Shown: in pieces, positions 1 to 10,150 of the stretch
Layout: every line of letters begins with the position of its first letter
Position numbering within the stretch: the stretch's first letter is position 1
Assembly: GCA_004352715.1 (NCBI GenBank)
Contig: SCFE01000042.1
Span: 453,006 to 517,005, forward strand
Origin: Hofstenia miamia
Lineage: Eukaryota > Xenacoelomorpha > Acoela
Length of the DNA: 64,000 nucleotides
Reading direction: 5' to 3'
Notes under the pieces: model-generated
The model's input: only the letters and a program-made list of their open reading frames with translations
What the model was told of the DNA's origin: nothing
The model's database searches: none
Translations under genes and position numbers: made by a program

Positions 1-884
1 CAGATTAATCATAATACTAAATTTTCATACAGTTATAGCAAGAAAGGATTGTTCTGCAAACTTTGTGTGCTTGCCCAGCCTACAGAGACTAACCAACGCA
101 GATATGGAATCAGATCCAAAATTTTAAGATCTGATCCAATCCTATCCCAATTTTTAGTTTTCATTCTGAAACAGATCCGAAAATAAATAAGTATTCTAAC
201 AATAAATAAACATGGACTTAAATACATTTAAGTTTTTTCAAATGTGAATAGAAAATTTTAAGTGCTTCAACACTGTCTTGAGAAAAAAAATAAATGTATA
301 CAATATATCATGAGGGGCAGCTTCAGGTTTAGACCAGGTATTGGATGACTTATGCAATAGTGCATGCAAATCCACTCAAATGAAGTGAATCCCTTATAAC
401 TTAAAAGCAATTTATTAAAAAAATCAATTTTAAATTTTGAAATATTACAATAGAATCAAATGCTTTTCTAGTACTACAATCTAATACAGTCAATTTTAGT
501 CAAGCAAACCAAAAAATTACAAAAAATATTTTTGACAAAATTTTGGTCAATGTTCATCTATGTTTGAAATAGATTGCTTCTTTTATCTGTAATTGTCCAC
601 CCACAAGAAGCAAGTTTGCTTCTGATTGGTGTGACTTTGATTATCAGGGAAAATCAATAATTGCTTTACCAAAACTCCAACAAATTCATTTCTTTGCTTA
701 TTTGTAAGCTTTGTAGTAATCTAATTCCTAAAATTGTGTCAACTATAATCAAAATATTTATAGAGTTTTAGTAGTTGAGTTTCTTATGGTATTACCACCT
801 TATAAATTTATTATGTCCACATCCAAAAATCACCATTTTGCAATGTTACTATAAATTTAGAATTGAAGTTGTTTCAATCAACAA
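1..884. other. AT-rich non-coding stretch
   Basis: I see no protein homology on either strand. Two segments near 100-185 are rich in the words GATCC and GATCTGATCC; a similar cluster recurs near 7235-7285. This may be an old dispersed repeat, but it is too short to classify. Confidence 0.5.
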
Positions 885-889
885 GATGA
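885..889. repeat. Target-site duplication GATGA (left copy)
   Basis: GATGA lies immediately outside the 3' LTR and recurs at 6498-6502 immediately outside the 5' LTR. Five base pairs is a usual target duplication length for Ty3/Gypsy integrases. Confidence 0.85.
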
Positions 890-1022
890 TGTAATTAACC
901 TTATTAGAATAATAAAATAATTTATTGTGTCTACCTAATGTTACAATTGGCTATATATTGTAAACCACAACTTGTGGGGGAGACCAGATCCTACATGTGA
1001 GGTTTACCATCAGCATGGCACA
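890..1022 (-). repeat. GYP-A 3' LTR
   Basis: This 133-bp repeat reads TGTGCCATG...ATTACA on the minus strand. It matches 6369-6497 over about the first 20 and last 55 bases. An AATAAA polyadenylation signal lies about 30 bases before the 3' end. The middle 50 or so bases align poorly with the partner LTR. Confidence 0.85.
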
Positions 1023-1102
1023 TCTCTCCTTTCCAGATTGATCAGGCAAATCTTTGGTTTGAGTTGACTGGGCATTCATAAAATTGAGGAGGTTGTCTAT
1101 TC

Positions 1103-1507
1103 CTAGTTGGCTTTTTTTGTGCAAAAAATTTTTGATAGGCTTTTGTTGGGTTGGCGAGTACTTTGTGGTAGACTTTCATTAGAGGTTCCCTGCTCTGGCA
1201 ATGGTAAAGGTATTTCAAAGTCTCTCCAATCACAGACACTCCTTCCTTCTGAACTTAGTGGTATGAGGTGACGTTGGTTTCTTCTTATAATTTTTGATTG
1301 TACTTTTATCAGATAAGATCTTGGTGCTGGGGGTCTTCTGACTATCTCCCCAGTCACATCTCTGAGATTAGTGATGTGTACAGTGTCTCCTTTTCCAAGC
1401 TTAGATAAATCCTTTGCAGTATGATTGTAATTCTTCTTTTGACTTTCTTTGTATCTTTGTTTGTTTTCCATAAACTTCTTTTGGGATATCATCTTTGGTT
1501 TTAACAA
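1103..1507 (-). pseudogene. GYP-A integrase C-terminal region (fragment)
   Basis: The minus-strand reading has the basic post-catalytic region of Gypsy integrases: a helix rich in K, Q and N (KQRYKESQKKNYN), then the small strand-rich region with GDTVHI, and an R-R-P-PRSY-I run. In this superfamily the segment follows the catalytic core and binds DNA. It ends about 80 bases before the 3' LTR, as expected for the end of pol. It lies in a different frame from the core at 1534-1875, so a frameshift or deletion separates them. Confidence 0.75.
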
Positions 1508-1533
1508 GTTTTTGGGTATAATGTTGCTGGCTC

Positions 1534-1875
1534 TTAAGATATGACTAAAAACAGTTCAGCAGGCAAAAATTGGCTAAAACTAAGCAGTGTATTATTGCAC
1601 TGTAGTATTGAAAGTCTATAATCAGGACCTTTCTTATACATTAATTTAATTGTTCTTACAGCATGCTCTGCCATTGCATTAGACTGTGGGAAGCAGGGAC
1701 TACTTAGAGTCAGCTTAACTCTGTATGTCTTTGTGAATTGTCTAATCTCCACAGAACCAATGATACCATTAGGTATCCCATGTTGTGACATCATCTCCTT
1801 AATCTTCTCAGTAACTGCTAATGCAAGTCTGTAACATTGTAAAAATCGTGAGTAGAAGTCTTTGCAAATCAACAA
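1534..1875 (-). pseudogene. GYP-A integrase catalytic core (fragment)
   Basis: The reading contains HGIPNGIIGS, where functional integrases have a G-x-P-x-x-x-x-S-D-x-G motif; here the catalytic Asp of the D,D-35-E triad is lost. Further on, PCFPQSNAMAEHAVRTIK corresponds to the HPQ-NG-AER region with its catalytic Glu. This clearly identifies a retroviral-type integrase but shows it is inactive. It continues the minus-strand pol order between RNase H and the C-terminal domain. Confidence 0.85.
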
Positions 1876-2057
1876 GGTCTTTGATTCAGCTTGGGTAATA
1901 TCTACGGATATTTTATAAAAGGTACTCTTGGATGTTCATGATATATGATTGGCTACTTTTTATTTGCTGCTGGGTGCATTTTGCAAACTGTGCCTTTCAA
2001 TGTTTTCTGACATTTTTGGCCAAAAGAAAAACTGTTGTACATATGTTTTAGTTTTGT

Positions 2058-2441
2058 TTAATCCCAAAAGGGATCCATGAATTTCGGAATATACACTTGG
2101 TTTTGCTGCATTATTAAATCATCATGAATGTGCATTTCATGTTTGATCTTTTCTATGTTTTTTTTATCTGCCCCTTCTAATTGCTGTCTTTGTGGCCATG
2201 ACTTTCTGATAAATTTCATAACCTTTGCTGCAATTTGATCTTGACAGATCTCTTTCCTAAGTTTTGACTTGTCAATATTATCAGGGATTTCTATTGTGTG
2301 AACTGCAGCTGACAACTGCATCTCTATATTACTTGACATTTCAGGAGGAAGGTTTAATCTTGACAATGTATCTGCTAAGTATAATTGATGCCCTAGTTTG
2401 TATGTTAGCCTAAGAGTAGGATACTTTTGCAGAACTACCAC
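2058..2441 (-). pseudogene. GYP-A RNase H-integrase connecting region
   Basis: The reading has GHQLYLADTLSRL, the conserved G-x-x-x-x-x-ADxLSR segment at the end of Gypsy RNase H, followed by a linker with Q-I-YIP that leads to the integrase zinc-binding domain. The open stretch is 127 codons. The expected HHCC zinc domain (about 1880-2050) is not intact. Confidence 0.8.
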
Positions 2442-2467
2442 TCATAGTCAGTTTCCACATTTACTTC

Positions 2468-2716
2468 TCATCCATATGCATACTGATGAAAGTATGTGCA
2501 TGCATATGTTATGGCCAATAACTCCTTTTCTATTTGGGAGTAGTTCTTTTTGAAGTTAGGCCTTGCCACATATGCTACCAGTTTTCCACTCTGAAGTAAG
2601 CAAGCTCCTAGAGCAAAAATGGAGGCATCTGTCTGAAGCATTATTGGCAGCATGCTATCAAAATGGCGTAATACAGGTTTTGATGTAAGGCATTGAATGA
2701 CATGATCAAATGCCAA
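2468..2716 (-). pseudogene. GYP-A RNase H (fragment)
   Basis: The minus-strand reading shows LQTDASIFALGACLLQ, then YSQIEKELLAITYA and FHQYAYG. These are the D-A-S and E-K-E-L catalytic motifs of the retroelement RNase H, which degrades the RNA strand during reverse transcription. The fragment is open for 82 codons and joins the connecting region at 2058-2441 across a frame change. Confidence 0.88.
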
Positions 2717-2879
2717 CTGTTGTTTACCATTCCATTGGAATTGGCTATCTTTTTTAGCAATTTTCTTAATAGAGCAGTGATACTAGAATATTTTGGAATA
2801 AATTGCAATAAATAGTTTGTCATATCAAGTAATCTTTGCAAGGATCTTCTATCAGTTGGTTTTGAGAACTTTTGGATGG

Positions 2880-3600
2880 TTTCTACTTTCTGTGGATCTG
2901 GTTAGAATCCATTTTTGTTCACACTGAATCCCATATATTTTATTTCATCTGTCATTAGTTGAAATTTGTGTTTTTTAAACTTCATATTTCTAGATCTTGC
3001 ATGAGACAAAACAGCCTTTAATGTTGACATGTGAGCTTCTTTCATAGATGTAGCTATACAGATATCATCATGAAATTTAATATATCTCCAAAAATTCAGT
3101 CAGTCATTGATTGTGATTTATCTGCAGCAGATGCTAATCTGAAGGGTACTCTATTCCAGTGGTACTTACCAAATGGTGTATTAAACATGCATAATCTTTA
3201 TGAAGATTTTATAGCAGTATGTGCAAATAACAGTTGGTGAGCTCTACCACTGTGAAGTAGTGCTTTCCATTAAAAAGTTCTCATAGCCTTGGTGTTGAAG
3301 GTGGATAGTGATAATCTCTAACAATTTCTTTATTTACAGTCTTATTATCAAAAGTTTATCTTAAATCACCATTGGTTTTTTTCTACGAACATCATACTTC
3401 CAACCCAGCTAGTGAGTTCATCTACTTTAGAAATTATTCCAGATTCTTCCAGTTCTTGAAGCTTTTCTTTCAGCTTTGGGATAATTGTTATCAGGTAACG
3501 TCTCAGAGGATGCATGACAGGCTTTGCATTCAGTCAAAAAAGTATTTTGTAAATCTGATCAACACAGGCATATCCAGTGAATACATCTTTGTATTTTAAA
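2880..3600 (-). pseudogene. GYP-A reverse transcriptase (heavily decayed)
   Basis: No long open frame remains. Reading the minus strand through the stops, an F-H-D-D box at about 3061-3075 occupies the place of the Y-x-DD catalytic motif. It is followed by a segment like the palm-to-thumb region (KFKKHKFQL, then IKYMGFSV). Plus-strand open stretches here (3031-3240, 3372-3599) are antisense shadows. Confidence 0.7.
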
Positions 3601-3833
3601 AAAGGTTTTCTTACATAATCATCATCATCAGGCCTAGTAGCTGAGAGTTGTCTTAATGGAGCTTCCTAGGCCCTTGGAGAAAAGGGTAATGACTCTTTCT
3701 CAATGTGTGTACTTCCTGTTGCTTAGAGTCCTTAAATCTCACTCCAAGAATTCCTGTTTTGAGTGATGTTTCAAGATTGAGAATGGGCTTTGTTTCAGTA
3801 GATACAACCAAAAACTTCAATATTTGTCTGCAT

Positions 3834-4070
3834 TCATATTTTTCCAATGACAGCTGGAAGCCTTATTTCACCAATAGTAGGTATTTTTTGGCCTCCACAC
3901 CCACTTAGCTGTCTTCTGCTCCTGGATATTTTCAATTTTTGATTAATTTGTCTTTCAAGTGCCCTTAGAGTTTGTATAGGTAACACATTGCATTGTGCCT
4001 CAGAATCCACCTTTATACTTATGGGCTGGCCAAACACTTGGATTGTGGTCCTTGGCTCACAGTGCTTCAC
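3834..4070 (-). pseudogene. GYP-A aspartic protease (fragment)
   Basis: The reading contains FGQPISIKVDSEAQCNVLP. It aligns with the retropepsin active-site loop (D-T/S-G-A), but the Gly is replaced by Glu, which should abolish function. LPAVIGKI near the end suggests the flap or second-half region. It lies between the zinc knuckles and reverse transcriptase, as expected. Confidence 0.8.
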
Positions 4071-4426
4071 ATGCTTAATTTCATCACATTCATATTTGGC
4101 TGCTGAGGAACTGTCACTGCCATTGACCTTATGGCTAGTTTGCTACTGATAACTCCGTCTTTGTATTGTAGATGTGCTCTGCACTTATGAGCAAAATGGT
4201 TAGGCTTTCCACATTTCCTACAACTTGGTCCATACACTGGGCAATTCCTTGGTTTATGGATTCCACCACATTGGCAACATTCATATTCATTACTTTCAGT
4301 GATTTTCTTGAATTGACTTCTCCTTGTACATACTTGATCAATCTCCTTTTTTATTTCAGGATTTTCCTCCTCATTATTATTGTTGATAAGTTTGATTGCT
4401 TGAGAGATTCTTCTGCAGCCCTTCAA
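4067..4426 (-). pseudogene. GYP-A gag nucleocapsid with two zinc knuckles
   Basis: Two CCHC-type knuckles are visible: CCQCGGIHKPRNCP and CRKCGKPNHFAHKCR. This pair is typical of nucleocapsid domains of animal Gypsy elements and binds the element RNA. The reading stays open for 119 codons and overlaps the protease frame by 4 bases. Confidence 0.88.
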
Positions 4427-4447
4427 AATTGTATTTTCTTATGCAAA

Positions 4448-4729
4448 TCAATATTGGGCTCTCACAGCCATCTTTCTTGAAGTCCCACATTCTTGTGTAG
4501 ATAGTATGATGCAATCATGAATTAAACAGTCTTCTGATTGACCAAAGTTACAATTCTTTGCTTTTGTTCTTAACAGATTTACATAGCTATTGATTTTCAT
4601 GTCTGCCTTGAAAAGTTTATAAAACTGAAATCTTTCAAATACTTCATTACTACAGCAAGAAAAATAGTCATTAAATTTTTTTAACATGTGCCCAAATTTG
4701 TTTTGATCTTCTCCAGCAACAATTGTTGA
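4448..4729 (-). pseudogene. GYP-A gag capsid region (fragment)
   Basis: The reading NEVFERFQFYKLFK followed by NLLRTKAKNCNFG matches the conserved capsid core of Gypsy gags (an N-E-x-x-x-R-x-x-F motif, then LR-LAK-C-FG). Homology stops abruptly at 4729-4730. Beyond it the frame runs antisense into hAT transposase sequence, so the first codons of this open frame are not gag. Confidence 0.82.
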
Positions 4730-6279
4730 AGTTAGCCTTTTTAGCACAGTTGCAATATTGCAGAACACTGATGGTCTCTCCAAAAACTGCAAAGTAAAGA
4801 GATTGAGATGGAGTCAATTGATTTGATAAACAAAACATTAGAAAACTCCCATTCAGATGCTGAACAAAATTTCAATAGAATATATGAATTGATAAAAGAT
4901 TTATTACCACTTGTTATACATATTTCCCAAACATGTCAAAATCAGAAGCAAATCCATCACTCTCATCCACAAACAATGGACCCTGAACATTATTTTAGAA
5001 TTGCTGTTTTCTTTCCATTTGTTCACACCACAATTTCTCAGCTAAATTTGTGTTTCTCAGAAAAATCTAAGGCTGTAAAGCTGCTAAATGTCACACTGTC
5101 TCACAAAAAAACTCTGTTGAGGAAACATTTTCAACATTGTTTGAATACCACAAAAATGCTCTTATTGCCAACAACAAAGAATTTCATGAGTGTACAGTTT
5201 ATATAAAGGCAATTTTTGAATTCAAACAGTGGCATCTTAAGTGGGTAAAAGATGTCAAAGACACCTACAACATGATTCTGTTTGATACTTTATGTCAATG
5301 AGAATAAAAACCCTAGTCTTAACCTAAGTGCACTTTTGTGGCCTGGCACAAAGACCCTTGAATTGTTCCCATGATGGATCCAGGCCACTACTAAACACAA
5401 CTTGTTTAGCTTGACATTGTATTAAATAATCAAATCACAGTAAAGAAACAATATAAGAATTATGAAGAAATTTCTTTCTCAACCGTTAACAGGAATTTTG
5501 ATCTATTTATAGTAGCTCAAAAAGGTATCTGTTGATTTCAAATTTTGAATCTTTCATCTGCCAAGATGGTGGCTAAAAATAATGGAAGTGATTTTGCCCC
5601 TTGGTTTAGTCAAAATTATTAGTATTGACAAATACTATTTCATAATCAATTACATTGATATTCCTTGGTTGCAACATACAAATTACTCTAAGCTGATATT
5701 ATTTTTTTACAATATATTCTTAATCACATTTATATTTAATCCTAGTTCTTCTTAATTAACTTTCTTCTTTAACAGCTTATGTATTATTTGGATGATGCTA
5801 ATTTAAATATTGAACTTAAACAGAGACCAGGGTATTTATCAATAGTGAGTGAAAAATATGTTTAACTATAATAGACATAATGCAACATTTGAATTAATTA
5901 GTAAAATTTATTTCCCCCTCTAAAAAATCCACTAAGAAGATTCTAGTCTTTTCTCATATATCAATGATATAATTTTGGTCCAAAGTGATTGATGAAAATA
6001 TTAACCAACTCCATTGCCTTGAGGGTGCAATGTAGTTGTAGTTCTTTTCTTAATATTGAGACCATTGCATGTCTTCTTAAAATTAGCTGATTCAAATTGA
6101 ATGCTCCTGTATGATATAAGCATTTCAATTGATTTTATTTGACAATGATAATATTTGAGTTTGATTAAAGCAGTTGCAGCTGTTATCTTAAACAATGGAT
6201 AAACCTCTGCATAATGTGACAAACAGGCAATTATTGTTATAATATATCCACATCAATTCCATGTCTTCTTATTTATTTT
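4730..6279. repeat. 1550-bp segment duplicated from 8339-9888, inside GYP-A gag
   Basis: The segment is the same as 8339-9888 at a constant offset of 3609 bases; I found no difference by eye. It carries the C-terminal third of a hAT-like transposase (4808-5206, plus) and an integrase fragment (6001-6222, minus). Its left edge cuts GYP-A gag in mid-domain. Its right edge is the lone N at 6280, directly before the first codons of the same gag. A mis-join during assembly is the simplest explanation; a recent duplication is the alternative. Confidence 0.9.
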
Positions 6280-6280
6280 N

Positions 6281-6359
6281 GCTTCCATTTATTCCATTGT
6301 GAGGATATGTTAGGGTTGTTGACATCTAGGGGTTCAGGTTTCAGTGATTCAAATGACAT
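6281..6359 (-). pseudogene. GYP-A gag N-terminus (26 codons, cut by the N)
   Basis: From an ATG at 6359-6357 the minus strand is open to the N at 6280. It ends with ISSQWNKWK, resembling the W-x-x-W/F-K segment that opens many Gypsy capsids. The ATG lies only 9 bases after the LTR end, inside the primer-binding region. The next recognisable gag codons are at 4729, on the far side of the inserted segment. Confidence 0.72.
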
Positions 6360-6368
6360 CTGTCACCA
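6351..6368 (-). promoter_or_regulatory. GYP-A primer-binding site
   Basis: Immediately after the 5' LTR (which ends ACA) the minus strand reads TGGTGACAGATG. A TGG directly after the LTR pairs with the CCA end of the priming tRNA. I did not determine which tRNA. Confidence 0.75.
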
Positions 6369-6497
6369 TGTAAAGAACTTAATTAGAATAATAAAATAGT
6401 TTATTGTGTCTACCTAATGTTACAAATGCAGCACGTCCCTGGCAACACAGTCAACTACCTTGCACCTATGCATGGTGTTTACCATCTGCATGGCACA
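6369..6497 (-). repeat. GYP-A 5' LTR
   Basis: This 129-bp LTR starts TGTGCCATG and ends TTTACA on the minus strand, with AATAAA near its 3' end. It is followed by the primer-binding site and flanked outside by GATGA (6498-6502). Confidence 0.85.
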
Positions 6498-6502
6498 GAT
6501 GA

Positions 6503-7504
6503 AACTTTAAAATTGCAGCTAAGGTGATGTAAACAAGAATGGCACAAACAATGACAAATTAAAGAACAAGCTCAAAATATTTATTGCAAGATATTAAAAA
6601 ACATTGTAGTAGAAGGCATTAAAATCTGTGATAGAAAAATTTTTCAAACTAAATTTGAGATTTAAACATAAATTTTGAAATGTACTTTTCATTGAAATTG
6701 GACACTGGGTGGGATTACAAATTTTAAATTTTATAAAAGCAACATTAAATAAATTAATACCTTATTATTGCTATGCCAAAGGCTCTATGGCTCTATAAAA
6801 ATTTTTGCATTAGTGATTATAATGATCACAAACCTTTTGAAAACTATATAGATCTTGGCATTGCAAGTTGCTTATAGTGAATCTTACATGGGAATTTTTT
6901 ATGGAAGAGCATCCCAAATTATGTTAGTATCCTTACATTTTGACAATGCTTGCAGCAACTAAAGTAATCCACTTGCTTCTCTGTGTTTCTTCTGCTCTTC
7001 TATTTGCAAGTTTATACAAATAAATGATTTTAGTTGCCTTACAATTTTATCTTTATGTGATGGCTAACATTATTGAAATGAATCGCCTTTTCAGAATTGA
7101 AATATTTGTCACAAATTTTTTAAGTTGTATGAATAATTTCAATTACAAAAGTTTACTTAGATTGAAATTATTAACAAACTTAAAGTGGCATTCAATGTAA
7201 AAATTTATAATATTCACAGTTATAAAAAATTTGTGGATCTGAAGCAGTTCTGAAATTTTCTCAAAATTCAGATCTGATCCAATTCCATCTCTGAACCAAC
7301 AAACTCTTGAGAAGTTAATCACACAATCTTTACAATGATATGTGATGATTGGTCAAACAAGTGGCTTCTTAAATCATTTGAACTTAGCATATCATCAATT
7401 TGCAGCAATGCAGTGCAACCTTTTTGTTAATGATTTTAATTATAGCATTAATATTCACTCAAAAATAAATACACAACATAAAATATTGTGTGAAGCTATT
7501 TGAA
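6503..7504. other. AT-rich non-coding stretch
   Basis: I see no coding homology. It precedes the hAT relic and may include its degraded 5' flank. The GATCTGATCC-rich cluster near 7235-7285 echoes one near 100-185. Confidence 0.45.
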
Positions 7505-7540
7505 CTGCATTAGTACCTATAATTAAAACAGTTATATTCT

Positions 7541-8910
7541 GTGGTCACAATAACATACATCCCCCTTCAGGAAAATAAGGATTCAGGACTAATTGATTGT
7601 GAAAAGAATAGTTATGGTCAATGGATATTTAGGATGTTGCTTAAGTTTAGAGTAGATGTCAGTGATGAGATAATGGATATATCTAGAGTTGAACAGATGT
7701 CTCTATGTTTTCACTACTATGACCTTAAAATTCGTGATATTCATGAAAATTTTTTATTTTTTGAAGACATTATTGAAAAGAGCTATTCCAATGCTTCAGA
7801 CCAAGAAAAGGAAGTCCAAAAAACTTTGGACGAATTTTCAGAACAACAGGCTATCTTGAATTGACCATAACATGATCTTGTCAAACTAAAAATGACAAAT
7901 GTACTTATTGCTGAAAGAATCATACAAAAGTTGAGAGTTATTGACCTACAGCTTAATGGAGCTGTTGCTCAGGGGTTTGATGGACCTGCTGTCATGTCAT
8001 TATAGAATACTGATTACTACAATTGCTGAGCTCACTCTCTCAATCTTGTTATCATTTACATATCAAAAATACTACAAATTTGCAATATGGTTTCAACAGT
8101 ACCTCACATTCAAACATTTCTTTCCAGTATTAATAAAGGCATAATAACTTTATGAAAGACTGTGCAACTTTCTAGTGGAACAATGGGAACTGAGAAAAAC
8201 CTAAATTTACAACAGCTTTGTGAAACTTGCTGGGTGCTTGTATAACATCCTTAGAGCAGTTTGTCACCAATTTTGTTGAAATTGCAAGAGGACTTATGGC
8301 AATAACAAATTGGAACAATTCAAGTGCTGCATCACAGCAGTTAGCCTTTTTAGCACAGTTGCAATATTGCAGAACACTGATGGTCTCTCCAAAAACTGCA
8401 AAGTAAAGAGATTGAGATGGAGTCAATTGATTTGATAAACAAAACATTAGAAAACTCCCATTCAGATGCTGAACAAAATTTCAATAGAATATATGAATTG
8501 ATAAAAGATTTATTACCACTTGTTATACATATTTCCCAAACATGTCAAAATCAGAAGCAAATCCATCACTCTCATCCACAAACAATGGACCCTGAACATT
8601 ATTTTAGAATTGCTGTTTTCTTTCCATTTGTTCACACCACAATTTCTCAGCTAAATTTGTGTTTCTCAGAAAAATCTAAGGCTGTAAAGCTGCTAAATGT
8701 CACACTGTCTCACAAAAAAACTCTGTTGAGGAAACATTTTCAACATTGTTTGAATACCACAAAAATGCTCTTATTGCCAACAACAAAGAATTTCATGAGT
8801 GTACAGTTTATATAAAGGCAATTTTTGAATTCAAACAGTGGCATCTTAAGTGGGTAAAAGATGTCAAAGACACCTACAACATGATTCTGTTTGATACTTT
8901 ATGTCAATGA
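7541..8910 (+). pseudogene. hAT-family transposase relic (ZMYM1/P52rIPK-like, DUF4371 type)
   Basis: Several hallmarks appear in order on the plus strand: VEQMSLCFHYYD followed by a D-I-HENF-F stretch (about 7690-7760), then QGFDGPAVMS (about 7970-8000), AHSLNLVI (about 8028-8055) and QLCETCWVL (about 8213-8240). A C-terminal open stretch of 132 codons (8417-8815) contains YFRIAVFFPFV and ISQLNLCF. These correspond to the DUF4371/RNase-H-like core of hAT transposases related to ZMYM1 and THAP0/P52rIPK. The LCETRW box has Arg changed to Cys. Stops interrupt the middle, and I see no C-terminal hAT dimerisation motif, so the gene is dead. A second copy of its 3' part is at 4730-5300. Confidence 0.8.
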
Positions 8911-9888
8911 GAATAAAAACCCTAGTCTTAACCTAAGTGCACTTTTGTGGCCTGGCACAAAGACCCTTGAATTGTTCCCATGATGGATCCAGGCCACTAC
9001 TAAACACAACTTGTTTAGCTTGACATTGTATTAAATAATCAAATCACAGTAAAGAAACAATATAAGAATTATGAAGAAATTTCTTTCTCAACCGTTAACA
9101 GGAATTTTGATCTATTTATAGTAGCTCAAAAAGGTATCTGTTGATTTCAAATTTTGAATCTTTCATCTGCCAAGATGGTGGCTAAAAATAATGGAAGTGA
9201 TTTTGCCCCTTGGTTTAGTCAAAATTATTAGTATTGACAAATACTATTTCATAATCAATTACATTGATATTCCTTGGTTGCAACATACAAATTACTCTAA
9301 GCTGATATTATTTTTTTACAATATATTCTTAATCACATTTATATTTAATCCTAGTTCTTCTTAATTAACTTTCTTCTTTAACAGCTTATGTATTATTTGG
9401 ATGATGCTAATTTAAATATTGAACTTAAACAGAGACCAGGGTATTTATCAATAGTGAGTGAAAAATATGTTTAACTATAATAGACATAATGCAACATTTG
9501 AATTAATTAGTAAAATTTATTTCCCCCTCTAAAAAATCCACTAAGAAGATTCTAGTCTTTTCTCATATATCAATGATATAATTTTGGTCCAAAGTGATTG
9601 ATGAAAATATTAACCAACTCCATTGCCTTGAGGGTGCAATGTAGTTGTAGTTCTTTTCTTAATATTGAGACCATTGCATGTCTTCTTAAAATTAGCTGAT
9701 TCAAATTGAATGCTCCTGTATGATATAAGCATTTCAATTGATTTTATTTGACAATGATAATATTTGAGTTTGATTAAAGCAGTTGCAGCTGTTATCTTAA
9801 ACAATGGATAAACCTCTGCATAATGTGACAAACAGGCAATTATTGTTATAATATATCCACATCAATTCCATGTCTTCTTATTTATTTT
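8339..9888. repeat. Source copy of the 1550-bp duplicated segment
   Basis: Here the segment is continuous with the rest of the hAT relic upstream and with Gypsy RNase H sequence downstream (9889-10150). This copy therefore looks like the original context and 4730-6279 like the displaced one. Confidence 0.85.
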
Positions 9889-10150
9889 TTCAGCAGAAGC
9901 AACTACAGCTATTTCCTTTTCAGTAATGTGCATATTTCTTTCATGTTTTTGAAGAATGTGACTGAATAAATTTACTGGATGACCATTCTGCTGTAATACT
10001 CCAGCAATGCATCTGGTGACAACTCTAACCATGAAGCATCTGGAATTATTAAGGTTGCTTCAGATATTAGACTTTTTACTTTATCAATTTTTTCTGAATG
10101 GCATGATGACCATCCAGCCAATTTACAATGTTTTTTAAGGAATATAAGAA
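9610..10150 (-). pseudogene. Gypsy pol relic: RNase H fragment then integrase core fragment
   Basis: On the minus strand, RNase H-like sequence at about 10040-9890 (HERNMHITEKEIAVV) is followed by an integrase stretch at 9831-9610. That stretch has HYAEVYPLFKI, SYRSIQFESANFKKTC and LHPQGNG, which correspond to the first Asp region, the second Asp region (D lost) and the HPQ-NG motif. The two parts are only about 60 bases apart, so most of the linker is deleted. The integrase part also occurs at 6001-6222 in the duplicated segment. Confidence 0.75.

Larger units (their letters stand above)
890..6497 (-). mobile_element. GYP-A: Ty3/Gypsy LTR retrotransposon, decayed and interrupted
   Basis: On the minus strand the order is 5' LTR (6369-6497), primer-binding site, gag N-terminus, gag capsid and zinc knuckles, aspartic protease, reverse transcriptase, RNase H, integrase, 3' LTR (890-1022). 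Both LTRs begin TG and end CA. The element is flanked by the same 5 bp, GATGA, at 885-889 and 6498-6502, which fixes both ends and identifies a single insertion. The gag-pol order with integrase last is that of Ty3/Gypsy, not Copia. All reading frames contain stops or frameshifts, so the element is dead. Its gag is split by a 1550-bp foreign segment (4730-6279) that duplicates 8339-9888. Confidence 0.9.
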
